From Bacteroidota bacterium (GTDB lineage Bacteria; Bacteroidota; Bacteroidia; Chitinophagales; Chitinophagaceae), in assembly GCA_023418315.1 (NCBI GenBank), contig JAEZZY010000084.1, positions 1 through 32,107 on the forward strand: a DNA stretch of 32,107 nt, read 5' to 3'. The position numbers and the translations under genes were made by a program. Of this stretch, positions 8,198-15,718 are shown in pieces. The notes beneath the pieces were generated by a model. The model did not search any database, was not told the DNA's origin, and saw only the letters and a program-made list of their open reading frames with translations. Within the stretch, counting starts at the first letter, position 1. Every line of letters begins with the position of its first letter.

Positions 8198-8227
8198 AGC
8201 CTTGTATTCTTACAAGGCTTTTCGCTT
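8198..8227 (+). terminator. intrinsic terminator
   Basis: The perfect 9-bp stem AGCCTTGTA (8198-8206) / TACAAGGCT (8211-8219) has a TTCT loop and is followed by TTTCGC and a T run. It could end the yidC transcript, 140 bases past the stop, or a short transcript from near 8102. Confidence 0.85.
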
Positions 8228-8321
8228 TTTTTGACCGTAGGTATAGGCAATCGTTTCCGCCGGAACAATAAACCTTTTATTTCATCCCAATTATTTTTTG
8301 GATGGAGGGAATTTTTAACCG

Positions 8322-9170
8322 CTATAGCACCAGGTTATCAATCAATCGCACATCGCCGATTTTAGCGGCTATCAAAGCCACCATGGTTTTAGAACGGTCA
8401 TAATCTGCCAACAGCTCCAGCGTGTCCGCATCGGCAAGCGATACATACTCCGGCTCAAATCCTTTAGCATTCAGCAAATCCAAACATTCCTTCTGCACGA
8501 TAGGGAAGCTACCGGACGATTGCTTCGTCTGGATAGAAACAAGACATTGATACAGCAGCCCGGCCAGCATACGCTGCGGCTCGGTAAGCCTTCTGTTTCG
8601 GGAGCTCATAGCCAGCCCGTCTGCCTCGCGAATGGTAGGCGCTACTATCAGTTCGGTACGGTCATTTCTGCCCGTCAGTTGCAGCAGTTTTTTAAGTACT
8701 TTGCATTGCTGAAAATCTTTTTGACCGAGGTACAAACGATCCGGCTCTACAATATCCAGCAACCTACCCACTACCTGCCCCACACCTTTAAAATGCCCCG
8801 GGCGATGCGCACCTTCCAGCACGGTTTCCAGGTAGCCGAATTCATAGCTTTTCATTTGTGCTGCACCGGCGGGATAAATTTCCTCCACCGATGGCAGGAA
8901 CAATACATCACAACCCGCATCTTCCAGCATCGCCACATCCTCGGCAAGTGTTACGGGATATTTTTCAAAATCGGAAGAATCATTAAACTGGGTAGGATTC
9001 ACAAAAATACTGCATACGCACAGGTAGGGTTTTTGCGCAGCGGCACGCACCAGGGAAGCATGGCCTTCATGCAGCGCACCCATAGTAGGCACGAAGCTAA
9101 TAACGGTGTTTGTCGTTCTTTTTTCATTCAAAAAAGCGATGATATCCGCTGTTTTTTTGAATACAATCAT
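8322..9170 (-). CDS. panC: pantothenate synthetase (pantoate--beta-alanine ligase)
   Basis: PanC joins pantoate and beta-alanine with ATP to make pantothenate, the CoA precursor. The 282-residue product has the family length and motifs: PTMGALHEGH at 28-37 (His34 and His37 form the HIGH-like ATP site), FVNPTQF at 56-62, GQKDFQQ at 149-155, and MSSRN at 188-192 in the KMSKS-like position. It is transcribed divergently from the glycogen-synthase-like gene; the 118 bases between hold a TACTTTG at 9193-9199 on the minus strand that may be its -7 element. In many Bacteroidota panC sits next to panD and this same half glycogen-synthase gene (from memory); panD is not in the window. Confidence 0.97.
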   Translation of the reverse strand: MIVFKKTADIIAFLNEKRTTNTVISFVPTMGALHEGHASLVRAAAQKPYLCVCSIFVNPTQFNDSSDFEKYPVTLAEDVAMLEDAGCDVLFLPSVEEIYPAGAAQMKSYEFGYLETVLEGAHRPGHFKGVGQVVGRLLDIVEPDRLYLGQKDFQQCKVLKKLLQLTGRNDRTELIVAPTIREADGLAMSSRNRRLTEPQRMLAGLLYQCLVSIQTKQSSGSFPIVQKECLDLLNAKGFEPEYVSLADADTLELLADYDRSKTMVALIAAKIGDVRLIDNLVL

Positions 9171-9222
9171 GGTTTTCAGCAGTTAATTAATGCAAAGTAC
9201 GGGTTGCTATTCAATAATTTCG

Positions 9223-9230
9223 TAATTTTG
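9223..9230 (+). promoter_or_regulatory. -7 element (TAATTTTG) for the glycogen-synthase-like gene
   Basis: TAATTTTG matches TAnnTTTG, with GTTG at 9203-9206 as a short-spaced (16-base) -33 candidate. It predicts a leader of about 55 bases to the ATG at 9289. Confidence 0.4.
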
Positions 9231-9288
9231 CCATCCGATTTTTCATAATTATCTTTTTTAGATAAAAATTTAATTTCAAAATATACAC

Positions 9289-10116
9289 ATGTCTGCAGAT
9301 ACAAAGAAGAGGGTGTTGATCATTGCAAACGATCTTTCACCGTATGTAGAATTAACGGATTTTGCACACATTCTTAATAAGCTTTCTATAGCCACCTTTG
9401 ATGCTGGTATAGAAGTGCGGGTCATCATGCCGCGCTTTGGGGTGATTAACGAGCGCCGCCATCGCCTCCATGAGGTGGTGCGCCTTTCGGGTATCAATAT
9501 CATTATTGATAAGGATGACTATCCGCTGATCATCAAAGTAGCATCCCTGCCTAATGCACGTTTGCAGGTCTATTTTATGGACAATGAAGATTATTTCAAA
9601 AGAAAGCAACTCTTCCGCGATGAAAGCGGAGCCTTCTTTGAAGATAATGCGGAGCGCATGATTTTCTTCTGCAAAAGCGCCTTGGAAACTGTAAAAAAAT
9701 TCGGATGGCCGCCGGACGTGATTCATTGCCACGGATGGATGACTTCTTTGATTCCCGCTTTCCTGAAAACAGCGTATAAAAAAGAACCTGTATTCAATTA
9801 TTCCAAAACGATTTTTACGGTAGAGAATGATCAGTTTAAAGAAAAACTGCATCCTGACCTTATCAAAAAAGCGCTGATCAGTAACGACATCAAGGAAAAG
9901 GATCTGGAATTATTCAAGCCTCTTACCAACACGGCGCTTTCCCTCGGCGGCATCAAATATGCCGATGTAGTGGTGATGGGCGAAGAAAAAATAAAAAAAG
10001 AAATAGCAAGTGAAGTAAAACCGAGCCGTTATAAAAAAGTAGTGAAATATGACGCTTCCTGGAAAGAAGATGTAACGCCTTTGCTGGACCTTTATAAAAG
10101 CTTAACAGAGTCTTAG
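9289..10116 (+). CDS. glycogen/starch synthase-like protein, N-terminal GT-B half only
   Basis: The 275 residues resemble only the N-terminal Rossmann half of GT5 glycogen synthases. The opening VLIIANDLSPYVELTDFAHILNKL aligns with the GT5 start, but ELTDF (21-25) replaces the KTGGL motif whose Lys contacts ADP-glucose. PDVIHCHGWMTSLIPAF (142-158) corresponds to the usual DIVHAHDWHTGLVP stretch. The C-terminal GT-B half with the catalytic Glu and nucleotide site is missing. The protein ends in a Lys-rich helix at a normal stop, and no remnant of that half follows, so it is not a visible frameshift. I infer it is not a working synthase. It is divergent from panC and 36 bases upstream of the DUF4270 lipoprotein gene, probably in one operon with it. 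Confidence 0.8.
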   Translation: MSADTKKRVLIIANDLSPYVELTDFAHILNKLSIATFDAGIEVRVIMPRFGVINERRHRLHEVVRLSGINIIIDKDDYPLIIKVASLPNARLQVYFMDNEDYFKRKQLFRDESGAFFEDNAERMIFFCKSALETVKKFGWPPDVIHCHGWMTSLIPAFLKTAYKKEPVFNYSKTIFTVENDQFKEKLHPDLIKKALISNDIKEKDLELFKPLTNTALSLGGIKYADVVVMGEEKIKKEIASEVKPSRYKKVVKYDASWKEDVTPLLDLYKSLTES

Positions 10117-10152
10117 GCAAACATTTATCACATTCGCTAAAAAAACGGAAAC

Positions 10153-11547
10153 TTGAAGCGCATTTCAGCCTCCTCCATCACTTTTTTGTTTATTGTATTT
10201 ACTGCACTTACCGCCTCTATAGGCTGTAATGAAGACACCATACTCAATGCCGATATAGTGCCGGCGGGCGATACGGTCAATTCCATCATCCTGCCGGATA
10301 CGCTCACCATTTATACCAAAACGATTTTGGATGATTCCACTGTTACGGGCGATAGTCTTTATATCTCCGGCTTATCCGTGAACCATGCCCTGGGTGTGAT
10401 GACGACCGATATATACTCCGGCAAAACCGCTGCGGGTATCTATTTCCAGATTGTACAACCGAGCCTCAATTTTGCATTCCCCGTAGCTCCGGATTCGGCG
10501 GTGCTGATCCTGCCCTATGCGGGCTTTACCTGGGGCGATACAACCTCCGCATTTCAGCCGCAAACATTTAATGTGCATGAAATCACCGGAGATTTTCCAA
10601 AGAATAAAATATACACCAACCGCAGTGAGGTAGCTTATGATGCGGCAGTCATCGGCACGGCAACGGTGGTTTCCTATGAAAGCACAAAAGATTCGGTAAA
10701 AGACCTGGATGTAAACCGGGCTCCGCATTTGCGCATCAAACTGGCAAGCAGCTTTGTAGATAAAATAAAAAATGCCAACACTGCCACCGTGATGAACGCG
10801 TATGCCAATTTTCTGAATTACTTTAAAGGTTTTTACATAGAGCCGGTCAATACCGTGGGCAATGCCATGCCTTATTTTCAAATTATCAGCAATACTACCG
10901 GCACAGATTACAATCGGGCAAATGTGCTTTTTTACTACACGGAAAGCGGAACGGTAAAAACAAGGTCTTTCTTCTACGACCCTACTCATGCCGCACGTTT
11001 TAATAGAATCATCCGGGATTATACCGGCACACCTACCCAAACTTATTTTAACGCTACCACCCAGTCCGATTCAGTTTTTGTAATTCAAAATGAACCGGGT
11101 GCTGCTTTAGACATCGTGATTCCGCACATTAAAAATTTGCCTAAAAACCCGGTGAATAAAGCGGAATTGATAATCACACACTATTCGTTTGCAGGGGATA
11201 ATGCCGATATTTATTTCGCGCCGGAGAGGCTCTACCCTACCCGTGTAGATGGGAATGGGAATACGGTGCCGGTTCAAGATCGCTACCCGCTTAGCTATGC
11301 CGAGCCTTTGTTATTTATGGATGGTAAAAAACAGACTGTAACCATAGGCGGCATTACCTATACACGCTATATAATTAATTTGCCGCGAGAAGTACAACGC
11401 GCTATTATAGAACAAAGAGAAAGTTTACATTTGCGTGTTGCGGGAGCTTCGGGTTTTCCAGGCGCTTATAGGCTTATAGGCGGCGGACAAAATGCAAGTG
11501 ACCCGAATGTACACATCAAACTGAATATTGTATTTTCAAAAATTTAA
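10153..11547 (+). CDS. DUF4270 family lipoprotein
   Basis: This is a 464-residue envelope lipoprotein. The start is TTG at 10153, the only initiator that gives the signal peptide MKRISASSITFLFIVFTALT with lipobox SIGC; Cys25 is the lipidation site. The mature N terminus NEDTILNADIVPAGDTV and repeated strand-rich segments match DUF4270, a Bacteroidota family of unknown function. Later landmarks are SFFYDPTHAARFNR, LDIVIPHIKNLPKNPVNKAELIIT and a final NVHIKLNIVF. I see no catalytic motif. The gene follows the half glycogen synthase by 36 bases and precedes glmS by 31 bases, suggesting co-transcription and a surface or polysaccharide-linked role (inference). Confidence 0.82.
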   Translation: MKRISASSITFLFIVFTALTASIGCNEDTILNADIVPAGDTVNSIILPDTLTIYTKTILDDSTVTGDSLYISGLSVNHALGVMTTDIYSGKTAAGIYFQIVQPSLNFAFPVAPDSAVLILPYAGFTWGDTTSAFQPQTFNVHEITGDFPKNKIYTNRSEVAYDAAVIGTATVVSYESTKDSVKDLDVNRAPHLRIKLASSFVDKIKNANTATVMNAYANFLNYFKGFYIEPVNTVGNAMPYFQIISNTTGTDYNRANVLFYYTESGTVKTRSFFYDPTHAARFNRIIRDYTGTPTQTYFNATTQSDSVFVIQNEPGAALDIVIPHIKNLPKNPVNKAELIITHYSFAGDNADIYFAPERLYPTRVDGNGNTVPVQDRYPLSYAEPLLFMDGKKQTVTIGGITYTRYIINLPREVQRAIIEQRESLHLRVAGASGFPGAYRLIGGGQNASDPNVHIKLNIVFSKI

Positions 11548-11578
11548 ACAATCACATAACCCTTAAAAATAAAAAAAC

Positions 11579-13417
11579 ATGTGCGGCATAGTTGGCTATA
11601 TCGGCAGCAAAGAAGCCTATCCCATCCTCATCAAAGGACTCAAAAGACTTGAATACCGCGGCTATGACAGCGCAGGCGTGGCCATCCTCAATGGCAGTAT
11701 GAACGTCTATAAAAAAGCCGGCAAGGTAAGCGAACTGGAAAACCATACTGAAGGCAAAGACCTGAGCGCTACCATAGGCATAGGACATACAAGATGGGCT
11801 ACACACGGCGTACCGAACGATACCAATGCGCATCCGCATCTTTCCAACTCCGGCGAGCTTTCCCTTATTCATAACGGCATTATAGAGAATTATTCCTCCA
11901 TCAAAACCGAGCTGACGAAAAGAGGCTATACCTTCCATTCCGATACAGATACGGAAGTGCTGGTCAATCTTATAGAAGAAGTAAAAAAGCAGGATAACGC
12001 CTCGCTGGAAGATGCCGTAAGGATAGCGCTGAATGAAGTAATCGGTGCTTATGCCATTGTGGTAATGGACAAAAATAATCCTGACCAGCTTGTAGCGGCA
12101 CGCAAAGGCAGCCCGCTGGTATTAGGCATTGGCGAAAAAGAATTTTTCATCGCCTCCGATGCTTCCCCCATTATCGAATACACAAAGAATGTAGTCTATC
12201 TGGATGATCAGGAATATGCCGTACTAAACCGCGATGGTAGTTTTCACATCAAAACCCTGGGCAATGAGGAAAAATCCCATGCCATCCAGAAGCTGGAGAT
12301 GAGCCTCGAAGCTATAGAAAAAGGCGGTTTTGAACATTTCATGCTCAAGGAAATATATGAGCAACCCCGCGTAGTAGCAGATGCGCTGCGGGGAAGAATG
12401 AACGCCGCCGAAGGATGGATAAAACTTGGCGGAGTAGAAGAATATGCCAACAGAATAGGACGTGCAAAACGCATTATCGTTACTGCCTGCGGCACTTCAT
12501 GGCACTCAGGCTTAATAGCCGAATACCTTATAGAAGATCTTGCAAGAGTAAATGTAGAAGTAGAATATGCTTCCGAATTCAGATACCGCAACCCTGTGGT
12601 TACCGAATCGGATGTAGTAGTAGCCATCTCCCAAAGCGGAGAAACCGCCGATACCCTTGCCGCTATAGAACTCGCCAAAGAGCGTCAGGCATTTGTGTAC
12701 GGTATATGCAATGTAATCGGGTCTTCCATAGCCCGTGTTTCCCACGCCGGCTCTTATACACATGCCGGTCCGGAAATAGGCGTTGCTTCTACCAAAGCTT
12801 TTACTGCACAAGTAACCATTATTACCTTAATGGCGTTGCAGCTTGCCCAATACAAAGGCACGCTCCCTACCTCTAAAATCCGCGAACTCCTGTTTGAGCT
12901 GGAACACTTGCCTAAGAAAATTGAAAAAGCGCTGGAGCTGAATGATCAGATTCGTGAGATAGCCGCTATCTATAAAGATGCCCGCAATTTCCTTTATCTG
13001 GGAAGAGGACTAAACTTCCCCGTGGCTTTGGAAGGTGCGCTAAAACTGAAAGAAATATCTTACATACATGCAGAAGGCTACCCTGCCGCTGAGATGAAGC
13101 ACGGACCCATCGCATTGATAGACGAAGAAATGCCAGTGGTATTCCTCGCGACCAACCCAAGCGCCTATGAAAAGATTATTTCCAACATTCAGGAAGTAAA
13201 AGCAAGAAAAGGAAAAGTAATTGCCATTGTGAATGAAGGAGACAAAGAAATGTGCAAAATAGCAGACCATGTGATAGAAGTACCTGCTACGGAAGAATTG
13301 CTTTCCCCGCTTGTAACCATCGTACCGTTGCAGTTGCTGTCCTACCACATAGCCGTCATGCGCGGCACCAATGTAGATCAGCCGAGAAATCTCGCAAAAT
13401 CCGTAACGGTGGAATAA
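11579..13417 (+). CDS. glmS: glutamine--fructose-6-phosphate aminotransferase (isomerizing)
   Basis: GlmS makes glucosamine-6-phosphate from fructose-6-phosphate and glutamine, the first step to UDP-GlcNAc for peptidoglycan and LPS. The 612-residue product begins MCGIVGYIG, and the Cys after the removed Met is the glutaminase nucleophile. HTRWATHG is at 70-77 and the oxyanion Asn-Gly at 99-100. The two SIS domains follow: TACGTSWHSG from 302, SQSGETADT near 352, GVASTKAFT near 403, and HAEGYPAAEMKHGP in the second domain. The tail PRNLAKSVTVE is the conserved substrate-site end. No glmS ribozyme is expected or seen in the 31-base gap upstream. A hairpin with a T tract follows. Confidence 0.98.
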   Translation: MCGIVGYIGSKEAYPILIKGLKRLEYRGYDSAGVAILNGSMNVYKKAGKVSELENHTEGKDLSATIGIGHTRWATHGVPNDTNAHPHLSNSGELSLIHNGIIENYSSIKTELTKRGYTFHSDTDTEVLVNLIEEVKKQDNASLEDAVRIALNEVIGAYAIVVMDKNNPDQLVAARKGSPLVLGIGEKEFFIASDASPIIEYTKNVVYLDDQEYAVLNRDGSFHIKTLGNEEKSHAIQKLEMSLEAIEKGGFEHFMLKEIYEQPRVVADALRGRMNAAEGWIKLGGVEEYANRIGRAKRIIVTACGTSWHSGLIAEYLIEDLARVNVEVEYASEFRYRNPVVTESDVVVAISQSGETADTLAAIELAKERQAFVYGICNVIGSSIARVSHAGSYTHAGPEIGVASTKAFTAQVTIITLMALQLAQYKGTLPTSKIRELLFELEHLPKKIEKALELNDQIREIAAIYKDARNFLYLGRGLNFPVALEGALKLKEISYIHAEGYPAAEMKHGPIALIDEEMPVVFLATNPSAYEKIISNIQEVKARKGKVIAIVNEGDKEMCKIADHVIEVPATEELLSPLVTIVPLQLLSYHIAVMRGTNVDQPRNLAKSVTVE

Positions 13418-13437
13418 ATCATAATACTGAAAAATTA

Positions 13438-13470
13438 AAACGTGTCGCTTAAATTTGCCCACGTTTTTTT
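13438..13470 (+). terminator. intrinsic terminator after glmS
   Basis: AAACGTG (13438-13444) pairs with CACGTTT (13460-13466) around a 15-base loop and is followed by a T run. The loop contains the TAAATTTG that is the best -7 candidate for metK. Confidence 0.65.
13450..13457 (+). promoter_or_regulatory. -7 element (TAAATTTG) for metK, inside the glmS terminator loop
   Basis: TAAATTTG is an exact TAnnTTTG match and predicts a start near 13461 with a leader of about 39 bases. No TTTG is visible 19 bases upstream. The leader is too short for a SAM riboswitch. Confidence 0.45.
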
Positions 13471-13499
13471 ATTTTTTTTAACCCAAACATAATTTTCTA

Positions 13500-14753
13500 A
13501 TGCCTTATTTATTTACATCCGAGTCAGTTTCCGAAGGACATCCCGATAAAATAGCCGACCAGATTTCAGATGCGCTCATTGATAATTTCCTGGCTTTCGA
13601 CCCACAGTCGAAAGTAGCTTGTGAAACATTGGTTACTACCGGGCAGGTAGTGCTGGCAGGCGAGGTAAAATCCAAAGCCTATTTAGATGTGCAAACCATC
13701 GCCCGCGATGTCATCAAAAGAATAGGATATACCAAAAGCGAATACATGTTTGAAGCAAATTCTTGCGGTGTATTGTCAGCCATTCACGAGCAATCTCCCG
13801 ACATCAACCAAGGCGTGGATCGCACTAAAAAAGAAGAGCAGGGCGCAGGCGACCAGGGAATGATGTTTGGCTATGCGACCAATGAAACCGACAACTATAT
13901 GCCGCTGGCGCTGGACTTGGCTCATGCCCTGCTACTGGAATTAGCCGCACTCAGAAGAGAAAACAAACAGATAAAATACCTTCGTCCGGATGCGAAATCA
14001 CAAGTTACTTTAGAGTATGATGATGATAATCGTCCGGTGCGTATAGACGCTATCGTTATTTCTACTCAGCATGATGATTTTGATGCGGAGCCGAAGATGC
14101 TTGCTAAGATTAAAAAAGACCTGACCGATATTTTAATACCCAGAGTAAAGAAAAACTATCCTAAATACGCGCATCTTTTTGACAAGAAAATAAAATACCA
14201 CATCAACCCCACCGGAAAATTTGTAATTGGCGGACCTCACGGCGATACAGGATTAACCGGTCGCAAAATCATCGTGGATACCTATGGAGGAAAAGGCGCA
14301 CACGGTGGCGGTGCCTTTAGCGGAAAAGACCCCAGCAAGGTGGATCGCTCCGCAGCCTATGCTACACGCCATATCGCTAAAAACCTGGTAGCTGCCGGTG
14401 TGTGTGATGAAGCGCTGGTACAAGTTTCCTACGCCATCGGTGTAGCGGCTCCCATGGGCATTTATATCAACACCTATGGCACTGCCAAAGTAAGCATGAG
14501 TGATGGGGAAATAGCCCGCCTCGTAGAAAAAGTATTCGATATGCGACCTTACTTTATTGAGCAGCGCCTGAAGCTGCGCACGCCTATGTATAGCGAAACA
14601 GCCGCATACGGACACATGGGCAGAAAAAATGAAATCGTTACCAAAACCTTTAAAAGCCCGGATGGTAAAGAGAAAAAAATGAAAGTGGAATTGTTTACCT
14701 GGGAAAAACTTGACTATGTAAGCAAGGTAAAAACCGCTTTTAAAATCAAATAA
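13500..14753 (+). CDS. metK: S-adenosylmethionine synthase
   Basis: MetK makes SAM from methionine and ATP, with release of phosphate and diphosphate. The 417-residue product has the family signatures: GHPDKIADQISDA from residue 13 (ATP-binding His14), GAGDQGMMFGYA (hexapeptide-containing adenine site), and GGGAFSGKDPSKVDRSAAY (phosphate loop with the conserved Lys and Arg). The tail KLDYVSKVKTAFKIK is slightly longer than the ~385-residue E. coli enzyme, as is usual in Bacteroidota. It stands alone between two terminators, so it is probably transcribed on its own. Confidence 0.98.
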   Translation: MPYLFTSESVSEGHPDKIADQISDALIDNFLAFDPQSKVACETLVTTGQVVLAGEVKSKAYLDVQTIARDVIKRIGYTKSEYMFEANSCGVLSAIHEQSPDINQGVDRTKKEEQGAGDQGMMFGYATNETDNYMPLALDLAHALLLELAALRRENKQIKYLRPDAKSQVTLEYDDDNRPVRIDAIVISTQHDDFDAEPKMLAKIKKDLTDILIPRVKKNYPKYAHLFDKKIKYHINPTGKFVIGGPHGDTGLTGRKIIVDTYGGKGAHGGGAFSGKDPSKVDRSAAYATRHIAKNLVAAGVCDEALVQVSYAIGVAAPMGIYINTYGTAKVSMSDGEIARLVEKVFDMRPYFIEQRLKLRTPMYSETAAYGHMGRKNEIVTKTFKSPDGKEKKMKVELFTWEKLDYVSKVKTAFKIK

Positions 14754-14770
14754 AAAATCATTGAAACATA

Positions 14771-14807
14771 AAAAACTGCTTGCCGGAGTCGGTAAGCAGT
14801 TTTTTTA
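14771..14807 (+). terminator. strong intrinsic terminator after metK
   Basis: AAAAACTGCTTGCC (14771-14784) pairs with GGTAAGCAGTTTTT (14791-14804) through one G-U pair, with a 6-base loop GGAGTC and more T's after it. It begins 18 bases past the metK stop codon. Confidence 0.92.
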
Positions 14808-14971
14808 TTTTATCGCAACAATAGGATTTTCTGCATTTTACTGCTGCCTATAAAACAGATAAGAACTACTTATAAAAATGGCGGAAGGAGTTACTCACAT
14901 CTGTGCATTTCTTTTAAGGATGTTTAACACAAGTCCTGCTAATTTCGAGGTACACAGAAACCAAAACGGCT

Positions 14972-15613
14972 ATGGACTTAGAACAATTAATGCTACATGT
15001 GGAAGCCCTCATTTTTGCAAGCGAGCGACCCGTTACGCAGATGGAAATGATAGAGATGATCTCCCAGTCGGTGGAAGATACCATAGAAATAGACCGAATC
15101 AGCGCTTGTATAGAGGCTGTGCGCGAAAAATATGAAGCGGAATACTATCCCTTCCAGCTCCGGGAAGTAGGCGGCGGCTATCAGTTTCTTACAAAAAAAG
15201 CATTTCACAAAACCGTTTTGCAGCTCAATGGTGATAAATACGTCAAAAAGCTATCCGCTGCAGCTATGGAAACACTTGCTATCATTGCCTATAAACAGCC
15301 TATTACCAAGGCAGAGATTGAATTTATCCGTGGGGTAAGCGCCGATTATTCCATTCAAAAATTGCTGGAAAAAGAATTGATCGTGATAGCCGGGCGCAAT
15401 GAAGAAATGGTAGGGAAGCCGTTGATATACACGACATCCAAAAATTTTATGGATTATTTAGGCATCAACTCGCCTGCCGACTTACCTCAGCTAAAAGACG
15501 TAACCAATATAGAAATCGTAATGCCTACAGATGCTGTCCAGGCAACGCCGGAAGGCCCTGCGGAGCCGATGGTAGTCAATCAGGACGGAAGCTTAGCGCT
15601 AACAAACGGCTAA
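14972..15613 (+). CDS. scpB: segregation and condensation protein B
   Basis: ScpB pairs with the kleisin ScpA and SMC to condense and segregate the chromosome. The 213-residue product begins MDLEQLMLHVEALIFASERP, the standard ScpB start. Two winged-helix domains follow; the second includes LSAAAMETLAIIAYKQPITKAEIEFIRGV and LLEKELIVIAGRNEEMVGKPLIYTTSKNFMDYLGI, the most conserved ScpB stretch. The last ~40 residues are a variable tail. ATG 14972 is chosen by family fit. The 160 bases between the metK terminator and this start hold only a weak TAATTTCG (14940-14947) as a -7 candidate. scpA is not in the window. A terminator follows. Confidence 0.95.
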   Translation: MDLEQLMLHVEALIFASERPVTQMEMIEMISQSVEDTIEIDRISACIEAVREKYEAEYYPFQLREVGGGYQFLTKKAFHKTVLQLNGDKYVKKLSAAAMETLAIIAYKQPITKAEIEFIRGVSADYSIQKLLEKELIVIAGRNEEMVGKPLIYTTSKNFMDYLGINSPADLPQLKDVTNIEIVMPTDAVQATPEGPAEPMVVNQDGSLALTNG

Positions 15614-15640
15614 AAATACCCGAACAACTACACAATAGAA

Positions 15641-15674
15641 GAAAAACCTCGATGTTGAGGTTTTTCTTTTTTTT
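15641..15674. terminator. intrinsic terminator after scpB
   Basis: The perfect 10-bp stem GAAAAACCTC (15641-15650) / GAGGTTTTTC (15657-15666) has a 6-base loop and is followed by a T run. It lies 27 bases past the scpB stop and directly before the peptidase promoter. Confidence 0.92.
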
Positions 15675-15704
15675 GAGAAATGCACAACGCATGTCTTGTA
15701 CTTG

Positions 15705-15712
15705 TATTTTTG
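15705..15712 (+). promoter_or_regulatory. -7 element (TATTTTTG) for the M28 peptidase operon
   Basis: TATTTTTG matches TAnnTTTG and ends 6 bases before the ATG at 15719. Transcription from it would begin about 3 bases before the start codon, giving an almost leaderless message. No -33 TTTG occurs at normal spacing. Confidence 0.4.
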
Positions 15713-15718
15713 CAGCGT

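Larger units (their letters stand above)
8061..8321. other. non-coding gap between convergent yidC and panC
   Basis: This 261-base gap holds the sigma-54-like box, a hairpin (GGTTC at 8158-8162 with GAACC at 8180-8184 and an inner TTGT/ACAA pair) and the terminator at 8198-8227. A 12-codon open frame, MVHLFLQKEPKN, runs 8156-8194 behind AGGGG. After 8228 I see only a weak bulged stem (8283-8290 with 8298-8304) near the panC stop. Confidence 0.5.

Noticed and set aside
8283..8304. Terminator for panC
   Set aside because: Only a bulged 7-bp stem with no T run on the minus strand.
9289..10150. Frameshifted or truncated glycogen synthase pseudogene
   Set aside because: The C-terminal half is absent in all frames downstream and similar half-length proteins occur in the phylum.
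13471..13499. SAM riboswitch upstream of metK
   Set aside because: Only about 40 bases can be leader and no multi-helix fold is present.
14878..15135. 85-codon frame overlapping the start of scpB
   Set aside because: It runs out of frame into scpB, resembles nothing, and scpB has a clear family start at 14972.
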